This document shows positions 53,382 through 62,289 of a DNA stretch of 64,000 nucleotides, in pieces (the stretch's first letter is position 1; every line of letters begins with the position of its first letter). A program made the translations under genes and the position numbers. The DNA lies in NCBI RefSeq assembly GCF_001017175.1, contig NZ_LCYG01000020.1, positions 1 to 64,000 on the forward strand. Reading direction: 5' to 3'. The notes under the pieces are model-generated. The model was not told where the DNA came from and did not search any database. It saw only the letters and a list, made by a program, of their open reading frames with translations. Source of the stretch: Microvirga vignae (GTDB lineage: Bacteria > Pseudomonadota > Alphaproteobacteria > Rhizobiales > Beijerinckiaceae).

Positions 53382-54668
53382 TTAGACCGACTTCCGCTCC
53401 CGGAAGAGATCAGCCGCCTGATAGGCCCAGTATGTCAGCTGGGCGGCTACGCGGCCGGCAATCCAGCCATTCCAGGCAAGACCAAAGGGAGCAAACAACT
53501 TGTACCGATCCGTCTCACCGAGAATCGCTTCTGCAATCACGCGCCCGCCGATGGTGGTGGTGTTCATGCCGTGTCCGCCAAAGGCCGTGCAGTACCAGAC
53601 GCCAGGCTGCAACTGTCCGATCTGAGGCATCATATGGCGCGCATAGGACATCAGGCCCGACCAGACGATCTCGACATCGAGATCCTTCAGTTGCGGGTAG
53701 GTCGAGACCATCGTCTTATGCAGCAGACGGCCGAGGAGGCGCGGCTCGGTCGTCCGTGTCGTGATCTTGCCTCCCCAGAGGATGCGTTCGCCGCCATCGA
53801 CGACGCGATAATAGTCACCTGCACGCCGGTCGTCGCCAATAGCCGCATCGGTTCTAATCGCGCTCGCAATCAGCTCCCGGTTAGGCTTGGTCAGCATCAC
53901 GTAGGTCGCGATGGGCAGGTAGCTATGCTTGAGCCGTGGAATGAGATTTCCGGTATAGCCGCCCGATGCAATCACCAAATCGTTCGCATCAACGGAGCCA
54001 TGTGCCGTCTTGGCGATCTTGGTCGCACCGTTAAGGGCAACCGCAACGACAGCCGATCCTTCGTAAATCTGACCTCCTGACCGCTCGATTTCCGCAGCGA
54101 CCGCCCGGGCATAGGTAAGAGGATTGAAATGGAAGGCATTAGGATCGAACAGAGCCTGGTAGTAGCGCGGCGAGACGAGCAGCTGCCTTACCTCATCCTG
54201 GCTCTTGAACTCGATCTTGTAATCGAATTCCTTTTCCAGCCAATCACGATGTGCCTTGAGATCATGCGTCGCCTCGTAGCGTACAGCGCCCAGAATGCCA
54301 TGGGTCGGCTTTGCATCTTGAATGGCAAGGCCCTGGACATTCTTCAGAACATCCTCCATGCCTTCGATGGAGAGGCGGTGCAGCTCCTTGGCATGATCGG
54401 CACCGACCATACGCTGGATATTCTTGTAGCGGGCCGCCCAACCGGGGCTCACGAAACCACCATTGCGCCCCGAGGCGCCCCAGGCGACGCGGTTGGCTTC
54501 CAGCACACAGACCTTCCGGCCTTTCCGCGCCAGTTCGAGAGCGGCTGTCAGACCAGCCAGTCCCCCACCTACAACACAGACATCAACCTTCACGCGCCCT
54601 TCGAGCGCCGGTCTCTGGACGGCATCCGGGCCCAGCGCCCGACGGTAATAGGTTTCGATGTAGGACAT
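53382..54668 (-). CDS. FAD-dependent oxidoreductase (PuuB/amadoriase-like, DAO fold)
   Basis: A 428-residue DAO-family flavoprotein. The dinucleotide site is VDVCVVGGGLAGLTAALELA, then VCVLEANRVAWGASGRNGGF. Mid regions are HFNPLTYARAVAAEIERSGG and DLVIASGGYTGNLIPRLKHS. The C-terminal FAD contact is AFGGHGMNTTTIGGRVIAEA. The YYRRALGP N-terminus and GASGRNGG motif resemble gamma-glutamylputrescine oxidase. In a locus with FrlB-like and FrlD-like genes, an amine or fructosyl-amino-acid oxidase is a reasonable guess. It lies between the binding-protein and permease genes of the importer, so its substrate is probably what is imported. Confidence 0.8.
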   Translation of the reverse strand: MSYIETYYRRALGPDAVQRPALEGRVKVDVCVVGGGLAGLTAALELARKGRKVCVLEANRVAWGASGRNGGFVSPGWAARYKNIQRMVGADHAKELHRLSIEGMEDVLKNVQGLAIQDAKPTHGILGAVRYEATHDLKAHRDWLEKEFDYKIEFKSQDEVRQLLVSPRYYQALFDPNAFHFNPLTYARAVAAEIERSGGQIYEGSAVVAVALNGATKIAKTAHGSVDANDLVIASGGYTGNLIPRLKHSYLPIATYVMLTKPNRELIASAIRTDAAIGDDRRAGDYYRVVDGGERILWGGKITTRTTEPRLLGRLLHKTMVSTYPQLKDLDVEIVWSGLMSYARHMMPQIGQLQPGVWYCTAFGGHGMNTTTIGGRVIAEAILGETDRYKLFAPFGLAWNGWIAGRVAAQLTYWAYQAADLFRERKSV

Positions 54669-54719
54669 GATCGGTAGTGTCGTGTTGCGGGTGGAAGATT
54701 CAACCAGGTTGCGGCACGC

Positions 54720-55547
54720 TTACTTGCTGTAATCGGCGCCGTACCACTTCGTGGTCAGCTTGCTCAGAGTGCCGTCATCCTTCATGCTCTGGATGATGCT
54801 GCCGAGCTTGGCGGTCCATTCCGGATCACCCTTGTCCGTTACCACCACGAGCGGCTCCTTGAAGGCAGCATCGCCGGGCAGGATCTTCACCGGATACTTG
54901 TTCTTGATAGCGTTCTGGGCCGTCTGCTCCGGCGCGATCACCGCGTGGATGCGTGTGCCGTCGCCTAGACGCAGATCATCGAACGGCAGCATCGAGTCAG
55001 CATAGGTCTTCACCTCGCCGGGTGTCAGCGTATACTGGATCGGCGGAATACCGGGGGCATCGATCTCGAGACGGCGATTGATATAATCCTCTGAGGTCGT
55101 GCCGGTCTCAACACCGATCTTCTTGCCATTCAGATCGCTGCGCGAGGCGGCCTTGCTGTCTTTGTGCACTACGAAGACATAAGGGCTGTAGTAGTAGATG
55201 CCGGCGAAGTCGATCACCTGGGCCCGTGCCTTGGTGGGCGTCACGGAGCCGACGGCCACATCGAAACGGCCATGCCAGCGACCACCGGTCATCACGTTCC
55301 ATTCGGGCGTCTCGAAACTTACCTTCACGCCGAGGCGCTTGGCGATTTCATTGGCGACGTCCACGTCGAAACCAACGAGCTTATTATTGTCATCGAGATA
55401 GCTCTGCGGAGGCCACCCGCTGTTGGTCGCCACTTTCATTTCACCGGCCTTCATAACCCGGTCCATGGTCGGGCCAGCCTGAGCCGCTGCATTCATGGCC
55501 GAGACGAATCCTAGGGCCACCATTGTGCCAAGAAAGAGCTTACGCAT
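54720..55547 (-). CDS. Polar amino-acid-type ABC importer, substrate-binding protein
   Basis: A 275-residue SBP_bac_3 protein. The signal peptide is MRKLFLGTMVALGFVSAMNA-AAQA. The family core includes MKVATNSGWPPQSYLDDNNK, LVGFDVDVANEIAKRLGVKV, FDVAVGSVTPTKARAQVIDF and KKIGVETGTTSEDYINRRLE. It is the first gene of the importer operon. The ligand cannot be read from the sequence; the neighbours suggest an amino acid conjugate such as a fructosyl amino acid. Confidence 0.88.
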   Translation of the reverse strand: MRKLFLGTMVALGFVSAMNAAAQAGPTMDRVMKAGEMKVATNSGWPPQSYLDDNNKLVGFDVDVANEIAKRLGVKVSFETPEWNVMTGGRWHGRFDVAVGSVTPTKARAQVIDFAGIYYYSPYVFVVHKDSKAASRSDLNGKKIGVETGTTSEDYINRRLEIDAPGIPPIQYTLTPGEVKTYADSMLPFDDLRLGDGTRIHAVIAPEQTAQNAIKNKYPVKILPGDAAFKEPLVVVTDKGDPEWTAKLGSIIQSMKDDGTLSKLTTKWYGADYSK

Positions 55548-56090
55548 CCTTCATCATTCCTCTGGTTGTGGTTGGATAAACAAGGCGATAGGTTTTTCCT
55601 ACTTCTTGGAGCCGCAGCTCACGCCCAGTGCGACTGAGCGTCAAAACAGGCTTCCGCTACGTCAGGCGATGGAAGCTCTGAAAATCTTTTGAGAGAGAAC
55701 AACCGGTTCGAAACAAAGACGCCGGACGGCACGCCCTACGCGGACCACACGTGGAGACGTGCGGCCGCGCAACACCTGCCTCAGTGATCAAAGGGCTGTG
55801 CATAGACTGATCTAAGCCGTTCCAGAATCCACAGCCTGCGTGGCTCATGTTCCGCAACCTGCTGAGAGCGATCAGCCTTCAGCACACGCAAATTGCTGTG
55901 AAATCAGCCACTTAGCCATTCGAGACCTCCCTCAGGCGTTTTCGCCAATTTGTGTTGTCTGACAGCAGACGACTAATCTTTTCTGCTGTCAAGGGTGCTG
56001 ACGCTAGGGAAGGGAAAGTTTCAACCGCTACAGGCCTGACCCGGGAGCATGCCCAAATCCAAAGCTCAGACAAGAAGCTAAGAGATGGGT
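55548..56090. promoter_or_regulatory. Promoter region of the importer operon with candidate operator
   Basis: This is a 540-bp gap between the binding-protein gene and the UTRA regulator gene. It contains GTCTGACAGCAGAC (55957-55970), a perfect palindrome with a 4-nt centre inside TTGTCTGACAGCAGACGAC. Related TTGTC-NGAC sequences lie upstream of the divergent deglycase gene (57029) and near the regulator start (56853). It is the best operator candidate for the regulator. No gene was seen. Confidence 0.45.
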
Positions 56091-56828
56091 TTATTTGCGA
56101 ACGAAGCTGAATGAAAAACGGCTGCCGCGATGGTAGTCCTTCGCGAAAACCACAGGAACTCCTGTGGGCGTGAACGCCGTTTCCGTGATCAAGAAGGCCG
56201 GACCGAAATCATGCAGGTCGTTTCTCTCGCTGACATCATGCGGCAGCATGACGGAGGCAGCAATCGCTGTGGACATCCGCGGACGCATGTCATGACGCTC
56301 CAGCAGATCGAGTAAGGATCCGCTCCAGTCGATGTCGTAGAGACGATCGGAAATGATGGAGCGAGGGATATAATCCAGGCAGTAGACTAAGACCTCCTCT
56401 CCCTGCATCCGCAGTCTTTCCAGCCGAATGACGCGGGAACCGGGAGAAAGACGCAAGGCCTCCTGCGCCTCCCCTGATGCCACCTCCTCGGAAATCGACA
56501 GCACCTTGTTGATCGGGCGATATCCCGATTTGTGCATCATATCCGTGACGCTCTCGAAGCAGGTGATCGGCCGCTCGACTTGGAGAGCCGCCGCGGCAGA
56601 GACAAAGCGGCCCTTGCCATGCTTCACATAAATAGCGCCATCCTGCTCCAGAAGCTTCAACGCCTCTCGCAGAGCCGGCCGCGAGATCTGGAACTTCCGT
56701 GTGAGCTCCGCCTCCGTCGGCAGCTGATCGCCTGGTTTAAGGCCCTGCTCCTCGATCAAGGCGCTGATTGCATCGCGCAGTTGCAGAACCAGGGTTCGCT
56801 CATCGCGGAGCGGGGTAATCAGGGACAT
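56091..56828 (-). CDS. GntR-family regulator with UTRA domain
   Basis: A 245-residue HutC/FrlR-subfamily protein. The winged helix-turn-helix is LKPGDQLPTEAELTRKFQIS, RPALREALKLLEQDGAIYVK, HGKGRFV. The UTRA effector domain follows (VIRLERLRMQGEEVLVYCLD; FGPAFLITETAFTPTGVPVV; FAKDYHRGSRFSFSF). FrlR and related proteins control Amadori-product operons and bind phosphorylated sugar ligands. It lies between the importer operon and the divergent deglycase/kinase pair and probably controls both. Confidence 0.88.
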   Translation of the reverse strand: MSLITPLRDERTLVLQLRDAISALIEEQGLKPGDQLPTEAELTRKFQISRPALREALKLLEQDGAIYVKHGKGRFVSAAAALQVERPITCFESVTDMMHKSGYRPINKVLSISEEVASGEAQEALRLSPGSRVIRLERLRMQGEEVLVYCLDYIPRSIISDRLYDIDWSGSLLDLLERHDMRPRMSTAIAASVMLPHDVSERNDLHDFGPAFLITETAFTPTGVPVVFAKDYHRGSRFSFSFVRK

Positions 56829-57028
56829 ATCGAATTCAGCTCACTTATGAGGCTAGTTGTCAGTCCACTCAGGATTGAGCGATCTTTGGCCCGGGCGCAA
56901 GTTTCTTAAGCAGCCCTCCGTCGTCGCGCTGGTGTCTGGCCCTCCCCTCGTCAAAATATTAAGTCTGACCTGCGAATAAGCGAGCCTGTGACAAATTTGG
57001 CTTGACATCATCCCGCTCCTCACCCAAG

Positions 57029-57045
57029 TTGTCAGACGACTGTCA
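57029..57045. promoter_or_regulatory. Candidate UTRA-regulator site upstream of the deglycase gene
   Basis: TTGTCAGACGACTGTCA lies 40 bp before the deglycase ATG and shares TTGTC-NGAC and GACGAC elements with the site at 55955-55973. A TTGACA hexamer lies 22 bp upstream of it (57002-57007), so the site may overlap the core promoter. Confidence 0.4.
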
Positions 57046-57084
57046 TTAGCACGATCTCAGCTCCAACGCTGTTCGAGAGCCCAC

Positions 57085-58098
57085 ATGCTGAACTTCGATG
57101 AAAAGCGCTTCCTGCGTATCCAATCCGGCGCCGTGTCCCATGCTGGCGGTCTCTATCGTGCTGTTCAAGAATGCCTTGAACAGGGTGCGCAGAACTTGTT
57201 CTTTCTGGGAACCGGTGGGGCTGCGATCCTGATGATGCCTGCTGCGCAGATGCTCCAGCGGCAATCTTCCTTTCCCACATTCCTGGAGATGTCGGCGGAA
57301 CTTGTCCTGACCGCCCATCAGGCACTCGGGCCCAAGTCGATTGTCGTCATCCCTTCACTCTCCGGAACGACCAAGGAGAGCGTTGCGGTCATGGAATACT
57401 GCAAGGCAAAGGGCGCAAAGATCATCTCTCTCATCGGCCACGCGGAGGCTCCTCTTGCAAAGGGAGCAGACTATCCGTTCGTGAATTTCGCCGAGGACGA
57501 CACCTCCTGCGAATCCTTCTACATCCAATCGCTTCTCATTGCTCTCGCCGTCATGCACCTGCGCGGCGAATATGCTGATTTCGATGAGACCGTTCAGGAG
57601 CTCATTCGCCTGCCGCATGCTCTGCTGAGCGTCAAGAAAGGCTATGAGATCCGGGCCGAGCGCATTGCCGAAGAGATCAAGAGCGAGCCCTATCACATCA
57701 TCACGGGCGCCGGCTCGAGCTGGCCCGAGGCCTTCTATTACGGCATGTGCATTCTCGAAGAGATGCAGTGGATCCGTACTCGTCCGGTCCATGCTTCCGA
57801 CTTCTTCCACGGCACGCTTGAACTGGTGGAGAAAGGCGTCAGCGTACTCCTCTTCAAAGGTGAGGATCCATCACGTCCGCTCGTCGAACGTGTCGAGCGC
57901 TTCCTGCCAGCCTATACGGACAAAGTGCGTGTCTTCGACACCGCTGAATTCATACTTCCGGGAATCTCCGACGAGGTTCGCGCCTTGATCTCTCCTGTCG
58001 TTCTTGCAACGATCTTCGAACGGATCAGCGCGCACCTGGAAGTGAAGCGTAATCACCCGCTGACGACGCGTCGCTATTATAAGCGCGTTGCATACTGA
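57085..58098 (+). CDS. SIS-domain deglycase (FrlB-like)
   Basis: A 337-residue protein with two SIS domains. The first has NLFFLGTGGAAILMMPAAQM and IVVIPSLSGTTKESVAVMEY; the second has HIITGAGSSWPEAFYYGMCI, then VHASDFFHGTLELVEKGVSV. The FFHG-LE motif is characteristic of FrlB/FraB-type deglycases, which split fructosamine-6-phosphates into glucose-6-phosphate and the amino acid. It is 26 bp ahead of a PfkB kinase gene that would make the phosphorylated substrate. GlmS-like isomerase activity is less likely because no glutaminase domain is present. Confidence 0.82.
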   Translation: MLNFDEKRFLRIQSGAVSHAGGLYRAVQECLEQGAQNLFFLGTGGAAILMMPAAQMLQRQSSFPTFLEMSAELVLTAHQALGPKSIVVIPSLSGTTKESVAVMEYCKAKGAKIISLIGHAEAPLAKGADYPFVNFAEDDTSCESFYIQSLLIALAVMHLRGEYADFDETVQELIRLPHALLSVKKGYEIRAERIAEEIKSEPYHIITGAGSSWPEAFYYGMCILEEMQWIRTRPVHASDFFHGTLELVEKGVSVLLFKGEDPSRPLVERVERFLPAYTDKVRVFDTAEFILPGISDEVRALISPVVLATIFERISAHLEVKRNHPLTTRRYYKRVAY

Positions 58099-58124
58099 GA
58101 AGGCATGCTTGAGAGAGGCCGCCG

Positions 58125-58937
58125 ATGAGTTCGTTCGAGTTTGCAACCGTCGGCGACAATTGCATTGATCGTTTCATGCCTCCGATTGGCCTTTCGCTTA
58201 TCGGAGGCAATGCCGTAAATGTGGCCGTGCAGCTCAGCCGACTCGGGCTCAAGACAGGCTATTTCGGCGCAGTTGGCCCAGATGAAGATGGCCGTCGTAT
58301 GCTGGCCTGTTTCAAAGACAACGGTCTTTCCATTGATCACGTGCAGATCCTGCCGGGAATCACGGCCTATACCAATATCGACGTCGATGAAGCCGGGGAG
58401 CGGACGCTCACTTTCGAGGAGTTCGGAGTCTGCAGAGGCTATCGTCCGAACGACCTCGATCTGCTGGCTCTGTTGCGGATGAGGCACGTCCACATCGGAT
58501 GGCTCGACGATGGAGGCGCTTTGCGCCGTACATTGAGCGCCTCAGGTGTCAGTGTCTCACAGGATATCTCTGTCAACGCCGATGCTCATCATCTCGGCAT
58601 CGAAGGGCTCGACGTCGCCTTTGCCTCTGCTGGAGAGGATCTGGGTCAGGCGGAGCAGCTTCTGAATACCCTTCTCTCAAGAGGCGCAAAGCTCGCCGTT
58701 GTGACATGCGGCTCTCGCGGCAGCATGGCATCCGATGGCACACGCATAAGAAGGACAGGGATCAAACCCGTGGAAGTCGTGGATACGACTGGAGCTGGCG
58801 ACAGCTTCATTGCAGGCTTTATTGTCGGGTACGCCAGCGGACAGGATCCTCAAAGATGCCTGGAGATGGGGCGAGATATAGCGGCCGAGGCTTGCTGTCA
58901 CGTCGGTGGCTTTCCGCAGCCGGTGCTCCCTCTCTGA
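58125..58937 (+). CDS. PfkB-family kinase (fructosamine kinase FrlD-like)
   Basis: A 270-residue ribokinase-like enzyme. PfkB signature 1 is IGGNAVNVAVQLSRLGLKTG; signature 2 is VVDTTGAGDSFIAGFIVGYA with the catalytic Asp in TGAGD. The short length and the GDNCIDRFMP start match FrlD-like kinases, which phosphorylate the 6-hydroxyl of fructose-amine compounds. It is encoded with the FrlB-like deglycase in one operon, giving a two-step kinase/deglycase route. Confidence 0.84.
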   Translation: MSSFEFATVGDNCIDRFMPPIGLSLIGGNAVNVAVQLSRLGLKTGYFGAVGPDEDGRRMLACFKDNGLSIDHVQILPGITAYTNIDVDEAGERTLTFEEFGVCRGYRPNDLDLLALLRMRHVHIGWLDDGGALRRTLSASGVSVSQDISVNADAHHLGIEGLDVAFASAGEDLGQAEQLLNTLLSRGAKLAVVTCGSRGSMASDGTRIRRTGIKPVEVVDTTGAGDSFIAGFIVGYASGQDPQRCLEMGRDIAAEACCHVGGFPQPVLPL

Positions 58938-58951
58938 GCCTGGAGAGATTG

Positions 58952-58965
58952 CAAGGCTAGCCTTG
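58952..58965 (+). terminator. Short palindrome after the kinase gene
   Basis: CAAGGCTAGCCTTG lies 14 bp after the stop. It is a perfect palindrome and perhaps part of a terminator, but the stem is short and no T tract follows. Confidence 0.3.
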
Positions 58966-59053
58966 AGCCGCCCAAGGAAGCTGGGGACACGCACCGCCGC
59001 GCCTCCTCTCACTATATTGACGAGAGCCATCTCCCATGCACTACATATTGTAG

Positions 59054-59232
59054 TCATGGGTCTTCGGATTCGGATCCGAAGCTAAGAGGGAATCCGGTGA
59101 GCCTTAAGGGCAAATCCGGAGCTGCCCCCGCAACTGTGAGCGACGAGCCTCCTGCCATCACACGTCACTGGTGAGCAATCACCGGGAAGACCGGCAGAGG
59201 GCGACGACCCGCAAGCCAGGAGACCTGCCCAG
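59054..59232 (+). ncRNA. Cobalamin riboswitch
   Basis: The conserved core elements appear in order: AAGAGGGAATCCGGTG (59084-59098), GCTGCCCCCGCAACTGTGA (59121-59139), CACTGG...CCGGGAAG, and the B12 box AGCCAGGAGACCTGCC (59214-59229). A hairpin that may be part of the expression platform follows (TCCTCGGG...CCCGAAGGA, 59247-59271). The next gene is nrdA about 120 bp downstream. In bacteria that also own a B12-dependent class II reductase, such riboswitches switch off the B12-independent nrdAB when cobalamin is plentiful; no nrdJ is in this window. Confidence 0.93.
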
Positions 59233-59351
59233 GACTGACGATCATGTCCTCGGGCGGGGTGTCCCGAAGGATCGCTCTGCTCACTGCGTATGATATGCGC
59301 GGTCTGCCTCGCGTTCCTCGGCCCATGCCCCCAACATTTTGGGGTTGCCGA

Positions 59352-62210
59352 ATGTCAAACTCTCTCTCTACGACACAGACCGCTACGGCGGTGCCTTTTG
59401 CTTCTTTCGCAGAACCGCCTGTTGCATTTGAATCCGGTTACCGCATCATCCGGCGTAATGGCAGTGTCACGCCTTTCGATACTGCGAAGATTGGGTTGGC
59501 ACTAACCAAGGCCTTTCTCAATGTCGAAGGTTCGACGGCTGCCGCCTCCCGTCGCATCCATGAAACGGTTTCATCTCTCACCATTGAGATCGTTACCGCT
59601 CTCACCCGTCGGGCTGAAGCAGGGCGTACTTTCCATATCGAGGAGGTGCAGGACCAAGTCGAGCTCGCTCTCATGCGCGGCGGGCATCACAAGGTTGCGC
59701 GTGCCTATGTGCTCTACCGCGAACAGCGAGCAGCCGAGCGGGCCAAGGCGGCGCCGACACCAAGACCAGAAGAACCCCTTCTGCACATGACGCTGGCGGA
59801 CGGCACCCGGGTTCCTCTCGATATGACGCGTCTGCAAGTGCTTGTGACGGAAGCCTGTCAGGATTTGGCTGATGTTGCAGCGGACGACATCCTGGCCGAG
59901 ACCCGACGCAATCTTTACGATGGCATCAAAGAGACCGAGCTGGCACTCGCACCCGTTCTCGCCGCACGCACTTTGGTTGAACAGGAGCCGAACTACTCCT
60001 TTGCCAGCGCTCGCCTGCTGCTCGACAACCTCCGCAGAGAAGCCCTGAGCGCTGTCTATGGCGAGCGGCAGCAGGCCACGCAGGCTGAGATGGCTCAACG
60101 CTATGCCGAGTATTTTCCGAAATATGTGAGAAAGGGCATCGAGGCAGAGCTGCTCGACCCCGAGCTCGGCCGCTTCGACCTTCATCGTCTGGCAGCAGCG
60201 CTGAATCCGGAACGCGATCTGAACTTCCAGTATCTCGGCCTGCAGACCCTCTATGACCGCTACTTCCTGCACATTGCGGGAACCCGGTTTGAACTGCCTC
60301 AGGCCTTTTTCATGCGCGTGGCGATGGGCTTGGCTTTGCGCGAGATCAACAGAGAGGAGAAGGCGATCGAGTTCTACGCCCTGCTCTCATCCTTCGACTT
60401 CATGGCCTCGACGCCGACTTTGTTCAATGCCGGCACGACACGCCCGCAACTCTCCTCATGCTTCCTAACAACCGTACCGGACGATCTCGACGGCATATTC
60501 AAGGCCGTGAAAGACAATGCCCTCCTGGCGAAATACTCAGGTGGTCTCGGCAACGACTGGACGCCGGTGCGCGGTCTGGGCGCTCACATCCAAGGCACCA
60601 ATGGAGAAAGTCAGGGCATTATCCCCTTCCTGAAGGTTGCCAACGACACGGCCATTGCAGTGAACCAAGGCGGCAAACGCAAGGGCGCCGTCTGCGCCTA
60701 TCTTGAGACATGGCACATAGATATCGAGGAGTTCCTCGACCTACGGAAGAACACCGGAGACGACCGCCGCCGCACCCATGACATGAACACGGCCAACTGG
60801 GTCCCGGACCTGTTCATGCAGCGCGTTACCGAGGATGGTGTGTGGACACTGTTCTCACCTGACGAGACGCCCGATCTGCATGATCTTTACGGTCCGGCCT
60901 TTAAGAAGGCCTATGAGTCTTATGAGGCCAGGGCTGCTCAGGGCGTCATCAAGGTCTTCCGGCAGGTCCGAGCGGTGGATCTTTGGCGGCGCATGCTCAC
61001 TATGCTGTTCGAGACAGGACACCCCTGGATCACCTTCAAGGACCCCTGCAACATCCGCTCGCCTCAGGGGCATGTGGGTGTCGTGCATTCATCCAATCTT
61101 TGCACGGAAATTACCCTCAATACATCGCTTGATGAAGTCGCCGTCTGCAATCTCGGCTCCGTCAATCTCGCGCATCACGTGACGCCGCAGGGTATCAATC
61201 ATGAGCGCCTAGCGCGCACGGTGAGAACCGCCATGCGGATGCTCGACAACGTGATCGACATCAATTTCTACACCATCCCCGAGGCTCGTCGTTCGAACTT
61301 GCGCCATCGCCCCGTAGGCCTTGGGCTCATGGGTTATCAGGATGCACTCCACACCCTACGCCTGCCGATCGCATCCGAAGGGGCTGTTGCCTTCGCTGAT
61401 GAGAGCATGGAGGTCATTAGTTTCCATGCCATCTCGGCGTCTTGTGACCTCGCTGCAGAACGTGGTCGTTATCCGAGCTTCGAAGGTTCACTGTGGTCGC
61501 AGGGAATTCTCCCCATCGACTCTCTCGAAAGGCTGTCTGAAATCCGTGGAGGCCTTGAACTCGACCGCGCGGTGACCCTCGATTGGTCATCCTTGCGCGA
61601 GCGCGTCATGCAGGTCGGCATGCGCAACTCCAATGTGATGGCGATCGCGCCGACCGCGACCATCTCGAACATTTGCGGGGTTTCGCAATCCATCGAACCG
61701 ACCTTCCGCAACCTCTATGTGAAGGCCAATATGTCGGGCGATTTCACTGTCGTGAACCCCGCGCTTGTGCATGACCTGAAGGCGCGTGGCCTATGGGACG
61801 AGGTGATGATTGCGGACCTGAAATACTTTGATGGAAGTCTCGCTCCCATCGACCGGGTTCCGGATGACCTCAAGGCGCTCTATGCCACGGCCTTCGAGAT
61901 CGAACCGTCCTGGCTGATCGAAGCGGCGGCGCGTCGTCAGAAATGGATTGATCAGGCCCAGTCGCTCAATCTCTACATTGCCAATCCGAATGGGCGGAAG
62001 CTCGACGGCATGTATCGCCTAGCCTGGGAGCGTGGGCTCAAGACAACCTATTATTTACGCGCCACGGCTGCGACCCATGTGGAGAAATCGACCCTCAAGG
62101 GAACGGACGGCAAGCTGAATGCCGTACAGGTTGCTCCGGCTCCGGCAAGCCACAACTTCGAAGTCAGAGCCTGCTCCATCGATGATCCGACCTGCGAGGC
62201 GTGCCAGTAA
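59352..62210 (+). CDS. nrdA: Ribonucleoside-diphosphate reductase, alpha subunit
   Basis: A 952-residue class I R1 protein. An N-terminal ATP cone (about 28-125: [20 protein letters not shown]) is followed by a second, degenerate cone-like region (about 143-225). The catalytic barrel has Cys370 (PQLSSCFLT), the thiyl-radical Cys584 with Glu586 ([11 protein letters not shown]) and Cys599 ([10 protein letters not shown]). The C-terminal redox pair is Cys948/Cys951 (CEACQ). I chose the ATG at 59352; the frame is open back to 59244 but that part has no family similarity. It reduces ribonucleotides to deoxyribonucleotides with NrdB. Expression is probably set by the cobalamin riboswitch upstream. 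Confidence 0.94.
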   Translation: MSNSLSTTQTATAVPFASFAEPPVAFESGYRIIRRNGSVTPFDTAKIGLALTKAFLNVEGSTAAASRRIHETVSSLTIEIVTALTRRAEAGRTFHIEEVQDQVELALMRGGHHKVARAYVLYREQRAAERAKAAPTPRPEEPLLHMTLADGTRVPLDMTRLQVLVTEACQDLADVAADDILAETRRNLYDGIKETELALAPVLAARTLVEQEPNYSFASARLLLDNLRREALSAVYGERQQATQAEMAQRYAEYFPKYVRKGIEAELLDPELGRFDLHRLAAALNPERDLNFQYLGLQTLYDRYFLHIAGTRFELPQAFFMRVAMGLALREINREEKAIEFYALLSSFDFMASTPTLFNAGTTRPQLSSCFLTTVPDDLDGIFKAVKDNALLAKYSGGLGNDWTPVRGLGAHIQGTNGESQGIIPFLKVANDTAIAVNQGGKRKGAVCAYLETWHIDIEEFLDLRKNTGDDRRRTHDMNTANWVPDLFMQRVTEDGVWTLFSPDETPDLHDLYGPAFKKAYESYEARAAQGVIKVFRQVRAVDLWRRMLTMLFETGHPWITFKDPCNIRSPQGHVGVVHSSNLCTEITLNTSLDEVAVCNLGSVNLAHHVTPQGINHERLARTVRTAMRMLDNVIDINFYTIPEARRSNLRHRPVGLGLMGYQDALHTLRLPIASEGAVAFADESMEVISFHAISASCDLAAERGRYPSFEGSLWSQGILPIDSLERLSEIRGGLELDRAVTLDWSSLRERVMQVGMRNSNVMAIAPTATISNICGVSQSIEPTFRNLYVKANMSGDFTVVNPALVHDLKARGLWDEVMIADLKYFDGSLAPIDRVPDDLKALYATAFEIEPSWLIEAAARRQKWIDQAQSLNLYIANPNGRKLDGMYRLAWERGLKTTYYLRATAATHVEKSTLKGTDGKLNAVQVAPAPASHNFEVRACSIDDPTCEACQ

Positions 62211-62289
62211 GCAGCTTCGGTCACCTCACTCTCATGTCAACGGTCGCACTGTGCGCGCGGCCCATCTCCATCATTCAGGGACCTTTTCT

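Noticed and set aside
59244..59351. An N-terminal extension of NrdA from 59244
   Set aside because: These 36 codons lie in the riboswitch expression platform and show no similarity to R1 proteins. The ATG at 59352 fits the family start better.
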